In this document: one piece after another, positions 33,060 through 48,000 of the stretch
Numbering within the stretch: the stretch's first letter is position 1
Layout: every line of letters begins with the position of its first letter
NCBI RefSeq assembly: GCF_037975245.1
Contig: NC_092570.1
Location: 13,785,001-13,847,000, forward strand
Direction of reading: 5' to 3'
DNA: 62,000 nt
DNA from: Apostichopus japonicus
Taxonomy: Eukaryota > Echinodermata > Holothuroidea > Aspidochirotida > Stichopodidae
Position numbers and translations under genes: made by a program
The notes under the pieces: generated by a model
What the model was told of the DNA's origin: nothing
Seen by the model: only the letters and a program-made list of their open reading frames with translations
Database searches by the model: none

Positions 33060-36000
33060 GTTAGTTGGTAGTGTGATGTTAACGTTAGACTACTCTAAAC
33101 AGCATACTTATTATTTACACTAGGCTAAGACTTAGCATATATTCCACTATTTGCTTTTCTCTAACCACAGTCTTTCAATAATTTGTTGCACTTCTGCAAG
33201 GACTCTATACATCAACGAAAGAAAGTGGATGTGAAGAAAACAGCAATATGATGAATAAGCTGGTCACTGAAGTTACTGATCAACAAAACATCTCAGTTGG
33301 CACTTACAGAGCACCGTACTTTGTTTAGCATATATATATTTCTTACAGAATATATTTTATTGCACAGAATAGAACTTTGTTATTAGAGAATATATATATT
33401 ATTTCCTACAACGAATAACAATTTATTTTTGTACAGACAAAAACTTTTTCTATAGAATATATATATTTTCTGTCACAGAATTTATATATTTTGTTAGAGA
33501 AAAATATTTTTCGGTCAGAAAATTGACATACTTTTGAAAAGGATATATATATTCCTTTAGAGAATACCTTTTTTTTCCTCTTTTTTCATATTTGTTATTA
33601 AGAAAATACTTTCTGTACGCCTGGAGAATATATAAATATATACTGTATGTATTTCGCAAGTACAGCATATATATATTTGTACGTATATATTCCGCTTTCT
33701 CGCGCCATAGCAATTGTCCGGGGGAAATTGTCCGGGGGGGAAATAGTCCGGGGGGAAATTGTCCGGGAAGGTTATTGACCGGGGGGGTAATTGTCCGGGG
33801 GGAAGTCGTCCGGGATGGGAATTGTCCGGGGGGGAATTGTCTGGGGTGGGAACTGTCCGGGGTGGGAATTGTCTGGGTGGGAATTGTCCGGGGGGTAATT
33901 GTCCAGGGGGAGTTGTCTGGGGGGTAATTGTCCGGGGGGTAATTGTCCAGGGGGAGTTGTCCGGTCACCGCCCCCCCCCCCCCCCATAAAAAGGAAATTT
34001 TTCTGTTTTAAATATCTTTGAAAAATCTCATTGCAACATTTACAGATGCCTTCACTACACCATCTCTTAATAATTTTGACAAACCAAAATCTTTCATGGA
34101 TGATGTTAAGGAATCTGTTGTATCAGAGATGATAGAAGACAAAAAACAGCAGTTGGGTTCTCCTTCATGGGCTTGGAAGGCACAAGAGAATTTAAACCAT
34201 ACGGGGGAGCAACCTCTTATAGTCCAGCAGTATCTGTCATCCAATAAGGTAAGCCATATGTTCAATGCGTTCAACAGACCTGTCAACCTGTTTGACCCCA
34301 AAATAGGGAGAATAACATTTTTCAGGGCCAAAAAATAGGGAGAATAAGGGGAAAATAGGGAGGTTGGTAATTTTCAACTGAAATGATATAAATACTCCTA
34401 AATAAGTATAGTCTACTTATATGTAATACAGTGAGAGAATCATCCAATCAGTGTTTCTTGTTGTAGTTTACAGCAGCTCGCTTTGCTTTCTACAGGGTTT
34501 CTTTAGTAGGCTTCCATTTGAAACAGGGAACAGTGGACTCTGGGTACTGTGACTTCATGGCTAGTATGCTAGATAGAGTCCCATCAAGCTTGAGACTTGA
34601 CCGACTGTCTGTCTTGTTCTTGCGAACTACACTGAATAGACTTTCCTGTTCAGCGCTACTGTGGGGAATTAGTAAGCACAGGACTAATTGTTGGCTATTT
34701 TCAGAAATGACGCAAACTTGTGATGAAACATTAAAAAACCGGGAGAATAGAATATGAAACCAAGAGGCCGGAGATTTGGGTGAAAACCTGTAGTCTCCCG
34801 GTAAAACCGGGAGAGTTGACGGGTCTGGTTCATTGTAATTTAACCTTTTTAGAAATATCGAGGTACTGACACTAAATGATGCAGGGTCTCAAAGCGGCAC
34901 ATTCACATTACTTGTATATACTATAATTAAACAAATGATAATATGTTATTATAGAAACAATAGACCTTCAGTATTTTGTGCATTGAAAAAAAATTCTGCT
35001 CTTGTTTTATAACTTAGCATCTAGGTAATTTAATACACATTCTCTATCTTTCGACTTGCATGAATGTTTCTCACTGTAAGGTCGTTCCATCAAACACAGA
35101 TGAATCATTGACATTTTATCATTGGGTTTGTTTAATACCAACTATGGCATATTATCTTTGTCTTCAAACTTATATTTCAATTGCACAAAATATCCTAGCA
35201 TAACAAGTCTTTGTGTTCTTTTCACAGAGGGAACAAGAAGATGGTGTTTTACCAGCTAAGCAACCTCCCAGGAACAGGTTTCTCTCCCGCAGCGCTGGAA
35301 GTTACAAAAGTCCTAGATTGTACCAACTCTCCATCACTGCTCATCAGTTTCTTACCGCCACAGAAATGCCCAATGAATCAGAGAAGATAGTTGACCATAG
35401 GCATGGAAGGCCAACCAGAACCAGGTAAATATTGAACCATACGTAGTACATGCTATTTTCAACTCTTTAGGTAAAATATGATGCATGATTCGTAGTATGT
35501 GTGTGTAATGTATTAAGGCTATGTGCCATTTAATTAGAACTCACAAAGTTCTGTAGATCCCATCATTAGAAGCACATGTTTGCCATGTAATATGTTATGT
35601 GCCATGTTATTTTGACAAATTTATGTGTAAAACAGAATGCATCATTAATAGTATGTGTGCTATGTAATCATAGGTGTAGGAGGCAAAAATTTGTGAAAAT
35701 TCGGGCAATATGCTGAGAATTTTTCGGGCACCTACTGAAAGAAGAAGAATTTGCAGTGTGTTTTTCCAATTTTTGGGTGAAAATTCGAGAATATGCTGAG
35801 AATTTTTCGGGCACCTACTGAAAGAATAATAATTGCAATGTGTTTTTCAATGGTTAAACTTATATTATTATGATCATTATTGTTGTAACCACTTCCCCAA
35901 TAATTCTAACCAATATGGAAGGGTAATAACACAGAAAATGATTGTATGTTATTGGCATGTGATGTAATAACCGATTAATGCCTATATGATATGCACATTA

Positions 36001-39000
36001 AAATGTTGAACGCGCGCGGAGCGTGCAAAAAATTTTGGTTATATTTTTCGGGCAAGTCGTTACAGCCCCCCAAATCAAATTAGGCTCCTACGCCTATGTA
36101 TGTAATAAACTATGTGCCATATGCAACTTTTACAACTTTATGTAAAATAAGATGCTTCTATGTTAATGGTATTTAATGAGCATTTGTACTGTAATATGCT
36201 ATGTTCCATGTGTTTTTCACAACTTTCTTTAAATAAAATTGTTTCATTAATAGTATGTGCATGCTATGGAAAATACTTTGTGCCATGCTATTTTCACAAC
36301 TTTGTTTTAAATAAAATTGTTTCATTAATGGTATGTTTAGGCTATGTACTGTAATATGCTTTGTGTCATGTTATTATAACAACTTTATTTTGAATTAAAT
36401 TGGTTCATTAACACAGTAATAAACAGTGTATGATGTGTATAGTAAGCCATGGGCCATGCTATTTTCACAAATTTATTAAAATATAATTGTTTCATTAAAT
36501 AGCATGGGTATGCTATGTAGTATATTACGTGCCATGCTAATTTCAAAACTTTCAATAAATGTGTTAAATTAATAGTATGTGGATGCTATGTACATGCCAT
36601 GTGCCATGCTATTGTCACAGCTCATTAAATTGCATGTTTCTGGGTACCAAGTGTGTAATATTACTATACTATGGTTTATGATCTCAGAGTCTGTTTTCTG
36701 TTGATTATATACCTGGTGTGTTATATTCTCATGTACTCATGAAGTACATTTAGTGCTGATTTTAGTGGTTGGCTGGTTTGTCTTAACCAGTACTGAACTT
36801 TGCTTACATGTTAAACTGCTATCCTTCTTGGTTTTATATATCAAAGCTACTTAATATTGTTTTAAAATTAATGCTAGTTTTCCCAGATGTAATGTTCAGA
36901 ATGAATACAAGCTTTATATGCTGTGCTGCATAAAGAGTGGTTTCAGAAAGAATGCTATCAGGGGTACAAACTATAGAATGGCTTATGAATGGGAAGCTTC
37001 TTTTGATACACAATTTGAACATCAATGGGGAAAATGTTGAGTTGGTATATACAGAATACAGCTCATACCTTCAAGAACACAAACTATGCTTAAACAGATG
37101 CGAGGACAAGCTCGGTCATATAATCAGCAAATTACCGTAACACATTTCTCAGATCGATTTCTGCAAAATAACTCCTGAGCAGAAATATTGTACGAGTCTT
37201 TCCTTTAATAAAAGAGAGACAATTCTCCATTGCCAGTGAACATTGTTTATAGGTTTTAACCCATAGGGAAATATTTCTATCAAAAAAACCTTTCATAAAC
37301 CTTCTTTTATCAAAAGAAGTTTCCATCAAGATAGGTCCAATCCCTACAGACAAATTATAAAATGTTGTAGCCTTTAAGCAGCCATAATTGAATTAAATAT
37401 TCATTGAGTACCCAAAAGCCTAGACAGACATTGTCTCAGACCAATACAAAGCACGACCATCAGAAGTGGAAAGTTGTGCAGTTAATCATGAATCCCATGA
37501 AAAGACTTCGCAGAAAAATGGAATTCTGTATGTACATGACCTTTTGACAAAAATTTTGAGAGCTAAACATGAGTACTTTTTAATTCCGAGCACTCCAGAG
37601 TACTTGCAATATTTTCTGAGTACCACTGGCTGAGTTATACGTAGGTTTGCACGTATATAAAAGTATGAATTGAGCAGTGTACTACTGTACTGTACATGAC
37701 CTCAACTACTGTCAACAGTGAAGAGTGAGTACCATAAATTCTGTCAAACAAGTAATAGATCTGTGAAGATATTTTCATTGTAGAATAGTTGGATTAATAT
37801 TAGTAGGGAGGTACCGTATCAGAATCATCCATGTACTTATCTATCAGCAAATTATTAATGTTCTTCTTTAAAAAAAAAAAATATTTTCAATGACTTGTAA
37901 TTCCTGATGCTTTGTGAATAAGAGCTACATGTTTTTCTCCCATGTAAATGTTACAGCTGGGACTGACGGTTCGATCTCACAGAAGCAGAATCTTTTTCAG
38001 AGGCTGAACTGAAAAAAAAAAAAAAAACGAAGAGCGCAGCGTAAAAGATTGCTAGCCACTGTTGATCAGTTTCATTCGCATAATCTCTCTTTTTATAAAG
38101 ACTGTTGCTGCTGCGTCTACAGGCTCTGTATGCTTTCAGACCAATCTTTTAAAGTCCTGTACATGTACTTCAGTACTTGTGAAATTAGGTTTGTCCATAT
38201 CTCAAATGAGATGTAAGGCTGTTTTGGCAAATAATGCACTGCTGCACCTGTTGTACATATTAACGCAATACTTTCCCATCTACTTGCACACTCAATCCAT
38301 TCGGTAGCACCCATTTTGTTAAATACTGTGAGTCTAGTACAGTATATACTGTAAGCTCCAAGGAAATTATTAACAAATTGTATTGCCTTAATTCCTGTGA
38401 GTATTATGTGTTTACAAGCCATTGGCAACAACTTTAGATTAAAAAAAAAGTCTACAGTGTCTAGATGTATCATGGTGATTGTTCCAAATGTTGGAAAATT
38501 TAATCTGATTTAGCCCAATTCATCCCCCACCCTTTCCCCCTTCCCCAGAAAAGTAAAAGATAAGTTGTTTTATTATGTTCCTCAGTAAGACCGGAACTTT
38601 GCCAGATTTCTTCAAACACATATATATTCTTTTGGGAATAAGTTGCTGTTAGCTTTAATAAACTCATGCCCTTGTCTCGTTCCGAATGCGTACAGGAATC
38701 TGTCAGAATGGTTTGTTTTGAGCTTGCTCAACAGATCTCTTTGGATGTGATGTATCCTTACGGAATTATATTTACCTCATCTTTACTTGTTTGCTTTACG
38801 CGGCCAGAGTTTTTTCTTTCTTATTTCGTGACAGTTCAATAAACAAATTTTAACAAAGCAAACTTAGTTTATTGCATTAATGTATTGTAATTTTGAGCAA
38901 AGCCTTTGGCTATAGCAGTTCTTAATGAAAGTGTTAAGGTTGTTTAAAACATAAAGAGGAATACAAAATACTCTGGATGTTTTTGTTGTTTCGAGTCATA

Positions 39001-42000
39001 GATTCCACAAGGATCAAGCATAATTGAGTTTCAGACACCAGGGATAATCAGTTCAAATATTGGAAAAAGAATGAAAATGTTTAAGGAAAATGTGATCTCA
39101 TTACTCACTACTACATTCTCAGTAGTAACATTGTACTTACACTTACATACATGTACAGTACATGAATTACATTCTCAGTGAGTAGCACTGTACATACACT
39201 TACATACATGTACAGTACATGAATTACATTCTCAATGAGTAGCACTGAACATACACTTACATACATGTACAGTACATAAATTACATTCTCAGTGAGTAGC
39301 ACTGTACATACACTTACATACATGTACAGTACATGAATTACATTCTCAGTGAGTAGCACTGTACATACACTTACATACATGTACAGTACATGAATTACAT
39401 TCTCAATGAGTAGCACTGAACATACACTTACATACATGTACAGTACATGAATTACATTCTCAGTGAGTAGCACTGTACATACACTTACATACATGTACAG
39501 TACATGAATTACATTCTCAATGAGTAGCACTGTACATACACTTACATACATGTACAGTACATGAATTACATTCTCAGTGAGTAGCACTGTACATACACTT
39601 ACATACATGTACAGTACATACATTACATTCTCAGTGAGTAGCACTGTACATACACTTACATACATGTACAGTACATGAATTACATTCTCAATGAGTAGCA
39701 CTGAACATACACTTACATACATGTACAGTACATGAATTACATTCTCAATGAGTAGCACTGTACATACACTTACATACATGTACAGTACATGAATTACATT
39801 CCCAGTGAGTAGCACTGTACATACACTTACATACATGTACAGTACATAAATTACATTCTCAGTGAGTAGCACTGTACATACACTTACATACATGTACAGT
39901 ACATGAATTACATTCCCAGTGAGTAGCACTGTACATACACTTACATACATGTACAGTACATGAATTACATTCCCAGTGAGTAGCACTGTACATACACTTA
40001 CATACATGTACAGTACATGAATTACATTCCCAGTGAGTAGCACTGTACATACACTTACATACATGTACAGAACATAAATTACATTCTCAGTGAGTAGCAC
40101 TGTACATACACTTACATACATGTACAGTACATGAATTACATTCCCAGTGAGTAGCACTGTACATACACTTACATACATGTACAGTACATGAATTACATTC
40201 CCAGTGAGTAGCACTGTACATACACTTACATACATGTACAGTACATAAATTACATTCTCAGTGAGTAGCACTGTACATACACTTACATACATGTACAGTA
40301 CATAAATTACATTCCCAGTGAGTAGCACTGTACATACACTTACATACATTTACAGTACATGAATTACATTCCCAGTGAGTAGCACTGTACATACACTTAC
40401 ATACATGTACAGAACATGAATTACATTTTCAGTGAGTAGCACTGTACATACACTTGACATACATGTACAGTACATAAATTACATTTTCAGTCAGTAGCAC
40501 TGTACATACACTTACATACATGTACAGTACATGAATTACATTCCCAGTGAGTAGTACTGTACATACACTTACATACATGTACAGAACATAAATTACATTT
40601 TCAGTGAGTAGCACTGTACATACACTTAACATACATGTACAGTACATAAATTACATTTTCAGTGAGTAGCACACTACATACACTTACATACATGTACAGT
40701 ACATAAATTACATTCTCAATGAGTAGCACTGTACATACACTTACATACATGTACAGTACATGAATTACATTCTCAGTGAGTAGCACTGTACATACACTTA
40801 CATATATGTACAGTACATAAATTACATTCCCAGTGAGTAGTACTGTACATACACTTACATACATGTACAGAACATGAATTACATTTTCAGTGAGTAGCAC
40901 TGTACATACACTTAACATACATGTACAGTACATAAATTACATTTTCAGTGAGTAGCACTGTACATACACTTACATACATGTACAGTACATAAATTACATT
41001 CTCAATGAGTAGCACTGTACATACACTTAACATACATGTACAGTACATGAATTACATTCCCAGTGAGTAGCACTGTACATACACTTACATACATGTACAG
41101 TACATGAATTACATTCTCAATGAGTAGCACTGTACATACACTTACATACATGTACAGTACATGAATTACATTCTCAATGAGTAGCACTGTACATACACTT
41201 ACATACATGTACAGTACATGAATTACATTCTCAGTGAGTAGCACTGAACATACACTTACATACATGTACAGTACATGAATTACATTCTCAATGAGTAGCA
41301 CTGTACATACACTTACATACATGTACAGTACATGAATTACATTCTCAATGAGTAGCACTGTACATACACTTACATACATGTACAGTACATGAATTACATT
41401 CTCAATGAGTAGCACTGTACATACACTTACATACATGTACAGTACATGAATTACATTCTCAGTGAGTAGCACTGTACATACACTTACATACATTTACAGT
41501 ACATGAATTACATTCCCAGTGAGTAGCACTGTACATACACTTACATACATGTACAGAACATAAATTACATTTTCAGTGAGTAGCACTGTACATACACTTA
41601 ACATACATGTACAGTACATAAATTACATTTTCAGTGAGTAGCACTGTACATACACTTACATACATGTACAGTACATGAATTACATTCCCAGTGAGTAGTA
41701 CTGTACATACACTTACATACATGTACAGAACATAAATTACATTTTCAGTGAGTAGCACTGTACATACACTTAACATACATGTACAGTAAATAAATTACAT
41801 TCTCAGTGAGTAGCACACTACATACACTTACATACATGTACAGTAAATAAATTACATTCTCAGTGAGTAGCACACTACATACACTTACATACATGTACAG
41901 AACATGAATTACATTCTCAATGAGTAGCACTGTACATACACTTACATACATGTACAGTACATGAATTACATTCTCAATGAGTAGCACTGTACATACACTT

Positions 42001-45000
42001 ACATACATGTACAGTACATGAATTACATTCTCAGTGAGTAGCACTGTACATACACTTACATACATGTACAGTACATAAATTACATTCTCAGTGAGTAGCA
42101 CTGTACATACACTTACATACATGTACAGTACATGAATTACATTCTCAATGAGTAGCACTGTACATACACTTACATACATGTACAGTACATGAATTACATT
42201 CTCAATGAGTAGCACTGTACATACACTTACATACATGTACAGTACATGAATTACATTCTCAGTGAGTAGCACTGTACATACACTTACATACATGTACAGT
42301 ACATGAATTACATTCTCAATGAGTAGCACTGTACATACACTTACATACATGTACAGTACATGAATTACATTCCCAGTGAGTAGCACTGTACATACACTTA
42401 CATACATGTACAGTACATGAATTACATTCCCAGTGAGTAGCACTGTACATACACTTACATACATGTACAGTACATGAATTACATTCTCAGTGAGTAGCAC
42501 TGTACATACACTTACATACATGTACAGTACATGAATTACATTCCCAGTGAGTAGCACTGTACATACACTTACATACATGTACAGTACATGAATTACATTC
42601 TCAATGAGTAGCACTGTACATACACTTACATACATGTACAGTACATGAATTACATTCTCAATGAGTAGCACTGTACATACACTTACATACATGTACAGTA
42701 CATGAATTACATTCTCAATGAGTAGCACTGTACATACACTTACATACATGTACAGTACATGAATTACATTCTCAGTGAGTAGCACTGTACATACACTTAC
42801 ATACATGTACAGTACATGAATTACATTCTCAGTGAGTAGCACTGTACATACACTTACATACATGTACAGTACATGAATTACATTCTCAGTGAGTAGCACT
42901 GTACATACACTTACATACATGTACAGTACATGAATTACATTCTCAGTGAGTAGCACTGTACATACACTTACATACATGTACAGTACATGAATTACATTCT
43001 CAGTGAGTAGCACTGTACATACACTTACATACATGTACAGTACATGAATTACATTCTCAGTGAGTAGCACTGTACATACACTTACATACATGTACAGTAC
43101 ATGAATTACATTCTCAGTGAGTAGCACTGTACATACACTTACATACATGTACAGTACATGAATTACATTCTCAGTGAGTAGCACTGTACATACACTTACA
43201 TACATGTCCAGTACATAAATTACCTTCTCAGTGAGGAGCACTGTACATACACTTACATCATGTACAGTACATACATTACATTCTCAGTGAGTAGCACTGT
43301 ACATACACTTACATACATGTACAGTACATGAATTACATTCTCAGTGAGTAGCACTGTACATACACTTACATACATGTACAGTACATGAATTACATTCTCA
43401 GTGAGTAGCACTGTACATACACTTACATACATGTACAGTACATGAATTACATTCTCAGTGAGTAGCACTGTACATACACTTACATACATGTACAGTACAT
43501 GAATTACATTCTCAGTGAGTAGCACTGTACATACACTTACATACATGTACAGTACATGAATTACATTCTCAGTGAGTAGCACTGTACATACACTTACATA
43601 CATGTACAGTACATGAATTACATTCTCAATGAGTAGCACTGTACATACACTTACATACATGTACAGTACATGCATTACATTCTCAGTGAGTAGCACTGTA
43701 CATACACTTACATACATTTACAGTACATGAATTACATTCCCAGTGAGTAGCACTGTACATACACTTACATACATGTACAGAACATAAATTACATTCTCAG
43801 TGAGTAGCACTGTACATACACTTACATACATGTACAGTACATAAATTACATTCTCAATGAGTAGCACTGTACATACACTTACATACATGTACAGTACATG
43901 AATTACATTCTCAGTGAGTAGCACTGTACATACACTTACATACATGTACAGTACATGAATTACATTCTCAGTGAGTAGCACTGTACATACACTTACATAC
44001 ATGTACAGTACATGAATTACATTCTCAGTGAGTAGCACTGTACATACACTTACATACATGTACAGTACATGAATTACATTCTCAGTGAGGAGCACTGTAC
44101 ATACACTTACATACATGTACAGTACATGAATTACATTCTCAATGAGTAGCACTGTACATACACTTACATACATGTACAGAACATGAATTACATTCTCAGT
44201 GAGTAGCACTGTACATACACTTACATACATGTCCAGTACATAAATTACCTTCTCAGTGAGGAGCACTGTACATACACTTACATCATGTACAGTACATACA
44301 TTACATTCTCAGTGAGTAGCACTGTACATACACTTACATGTATGAATAGTATACATACATTACATTTCCGTTGAGAAGGATGCACAAAGCAGTATATGCA
44401 AATTTGTAACATGGTTTACACATGAAATAAATTGCACTTTGATTTGGACATACTGTACATTTATAAAAATATGTATGGTATAAGTTGCATTCTCATTTTA
44501 ACATTAGTGCAAATGTATAGAGACATTCATGAAATAAATTGCATTGAGAAGTGTGTACAGTTTGCATATACATGCAATTAATTACAGTCTGCTTGAGACA
44601 TTTGTACATTTATAAATATGGATATGAAATCAATTGCATTCTCATTGAGAAGTTTGTACAGTTTGCATGTACATGCAATAAATTACAGTCTGACTGAGAC
44701 ATTTGTACATTTATAAACATGTATATGAAATCAATTGCATTCTCATTGAGAAGTTTGTACAGTTTGCATGTACATGCAATAAATTACAGTCTGATTGAGA
44801 CATTTGTACATTTATAAACATGTATATGAAATAAATTGCATTCTCATTGAGAAGTGTGTACATCTGTTACATATATACACATGAAATAAATTGCATTGTG
44901 ATTGAATAGTATGTACATTTACATGTACATGATTGAATATTGAGACATGCATACAGTGTACATTTATAAATATTCTCATTGAGAAGTGTGTAAATATGCA

Positions 45001-48000
45001 CATGAAATAAATTGCATTCTGATTGAGACATATGTACAGTACATTTGCATGTACATGAAATAAATTGCATTCTGTTTGAGAAGTATGTGCATTACAGACA
45101 TGAAATGAATGACATTCTCATCAAGACACATGTAAATTTACACATCTTATGTTCTCAATTGTGTTCTCATTGACAAATATGTGAATGTGATTATTATATT
45201 GTAGAATTGCATTATGTTCCTTAATGTGCATAATGTGTGCAATTAAGGTTGGTCTGTTTGTTTTCAAATCATACAGTACAGTAGTTCCAGAAATTGAAGG
45301 TTACATGGCCATCACATACGGATGACGACATTTAATATTTTATTTTAAATTATTTGCAATATTGAAAAGCCTCACAATAAGATCCATATAAGTCCGCAAA
45401 AAGTCCATTCTTTATTTCTGTTCCCGTTTTCATCAGCCTGCCTTTGCCAAATATTGGCAATGCACTACATAAAATTATGTGATTATTTCAATTGTTTTTG
45501 GCAAGCCACCTGGACGTGTGATTTCTCCTCCACATGTACCATACAAATGCCTAATAATGATCTATAGTTAAATGTTTTAAGCTGCAGCAAAGTACTGCTC
45601 CTTTAATTGGGATCAACACTGAGTCATACAACATCCTGTGCTCCATCTTACAATTTCAGGTTCTTTTACGTTTCAGCCTTTTACGAGCTAGAAGGCGCAT
45701 CCCGTCTGCTCCGGGAGTCAAGGCAACAGTCGAGTTTAAGACCGATCTTCACCTTCAGCAGAATCTTGTCGCAAGTAAGTTTAGTTCTTAAGTGGGTTCG
45801 TAAAAAAAAAAAAAAAAAACTGTACTCTTGGAATACAGCAATTTTGTAATATATCTATACACTGTAAAGTTGCAGCATTGACTAATTCAATAAATCACGG
45901 TTAACCTCCAAAATAACCCAGAATTCCAATAATTCTCCCAGTTTGTACACGTAATATGATTATCACCGCATTGACCGAAAACTGATTGAAATATAGCGTT
46001 GTTAGTTCATAAAATTACGTGAGCAGTCTAACTGATATGTTTTTATGACCTTTCATTGCCCTTCGTGTAGGTTTTGTCTTGTTTATACTTCCATTTTCAA
46101 ATGTTGTTTTCCTTAAAGTTTTATTAGCTTAACGATTAGTTCTAGCAAAGTAATTTATGCAGAGAGTACCGTTAACGAGTGGGATGTAAAACTTATGCTG
46201 TATATGTGACTAACGAAATGAAGGCCCCCCGAAGGTAACATTAAAAGCTTGTCATGATAGTAGACGACGTCACGTGTCTGTGTACGTAATGGACAAAGTT
46301 CCAGACGTTTCCAATAAAGTTGACTTTGGAATATTTTTAAACTTGTTCAAACAAGGTTGGAACCTCTTTATATGCAATTAAGGATTTTAGCATTAATAGT
46401 GCATGTTTCTCTATCATTAATAAATCAAGTTTGTTTATTTTAAAAATCGTACATCATTTTATCATTACAGTCTGTCAGAAGTAAATTTGTGAGCTAATTG
46501 TAAAGAAACAAACAGGAGAAATTAAATGAGTTGCATTCACTTTTTCGTTTACTCCACCCTGGCTGGTTATGTCAGCCACAATATTAAAGCCATCTAAGTT
46601 GGATGTGTTTGTTTGTCAGTTCAATAAACAATTCATTGTGTAAAGAATTTATTTGAGGTCATTGATTGCTAAAAGCATTAAAGTACTACAGACACCTAGC
46701 CAATCTGCACCACAGTCAGTACATTTGGCTTGTGTGATAATCTCATTCAAAATCTGTTGACATTTTTCGAAAAGCTCTTTTTGTTTCCAAGATGTACACA
46801 ATTGAAGTTTTGATTAATCTGGGAAACTCATTAAATAGTTGCAAACTATGACATAGAGTGTTGTGCTCATCAAAATTTCTTATTTTAGCCCTTAATAAGT
46901 TAACCCCTAATTACAAGCCCACATATATCTGTTGAATAATACTGATGTTCCTCTTGTCAAAGAAGACAATCAAATATCTTTAAAAAAAATTCACCTTTTG
47001 CCCAGTGTCATTGAAACGAAGGTTGTGAAAACAAAGTGGTAACATCACAGAAAATTAGGCAGTCAGTACATCATCAATGTGCATAATTAGCTAATATTCA
47101 TTCATAAATGAAACTAGAATTGAGAAAAGACTTGTAAAATGGTCAATTTTTGATGGATTTGATGGGAGTTGCAGCAATTTTCATGATTTCTAATGCCACT
47201 TACTTTCCAACACCAAAACAGAGGTGGAAATTGGAAATATATTGAACGAGCCCTATTTGATAATTTCAGTTTTGAAAACTACTTATAAACTGTCGTCATA
47301 TATGGTAGCACAAATCAAGCATCACACAGGATCTCATTATAGTACTGCCCTCGCTCAAGTTGCGGATAGATATTTCCTTTCAGGTGTCTACCTTTAACTT
47401 TATAATTATATTCACTGGACATTGAGGAGAGAGTGTTTGATAGTGTTAAAACAATATGTTCTGTGGGCGGTGGTTAATTCAAGTCGTGGAGAGGTGTGAA
47501 TGTATAGTGACCATTTTTATAATTTTATTTTTGTTTCAAGCATACTACAGTCCAATACTGGTTACCTTTCAAGTTTGTTCAAAAGTTTATTCACAGAATG
47601 TACACAGGGCCCCCTGACACAGTTGGAGGGGGGGTCAAGGGAGCCATGGTCCACCCAATAATATGCAGGGCAAGGATTTTCCAAAGAGACCTTAACAAAA
47701 TCATGTTTAAATCTAAATTGTCTGTACATTTAGGTCCTGGATAGGCTAGAAATGTTTCATAAAACTCTTAATATTTCAGTATCTTCCAGTAGACTTTGTC
47801 ACCTGGCCTTTTACCAGAGCTTTTTACTTTTGATTAATTTAGAATGGAAACACTAAGTTTTTCTGGTACGCGTATAGTGTAATATTGTAACAAGCCCGGC
47901 TCCTCCGACATGTAATATTATATCGGGACTCACGAGAGAGATGAACTGAGGTTATCTTGATGCCGTATTTTATGCTTCTTCAGGAGACGTCTCGAACGGA

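Larger units (their letters stand above)
31261..33970. repeat. 2.7 kb imperfect palindrome with minisatellite ends
   Basis: The outer arms are the inverted 15 bp minisatellites (31261-31475 and 33715-33970). The inner arms at about 32660-32790 and 33241-33376 are also inverted copies, sharing TATTCTGTGCA, ATATATTCTGTAAGAAATAT, ACAAAGTACGG and GCTTATTCAT. Both outer ends start CGGT and lie against C-runs. The centre contains a hairpin, CCAGGGA…GAGCTG…CAGCTC…TCCCTGG-like (32954-32989), and the proposed first exon of the downstream gene. It could be a DNA transposon with long minisatellite termini or a rearranged duplication. Confidence 0.7.

Noticed and set aside
33450-33989. Gly- or Pro-rich open frames on both strands
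   Set aside because: They are translations of the 15 bp minisatellite, as are those at 31176-31589.
39111-44266. Long minus-strand open frames (up to 498 codons) of a 19-residue repeat
   Set aside because: They follow automatically from a 57 bp tandem repeat without stop codons in that frame. There is no start context, splice site or unique sequence.
45660-45774. Alternative reading of exon 4 (FFYVSAFYELEGASRLL…)
   Set aside because: It is open, but leaves phase 0 at the donor, which cannot join the 50186 or 50982 exons without a stop. The acceptor 17 bp downstream gives a chain that fits.
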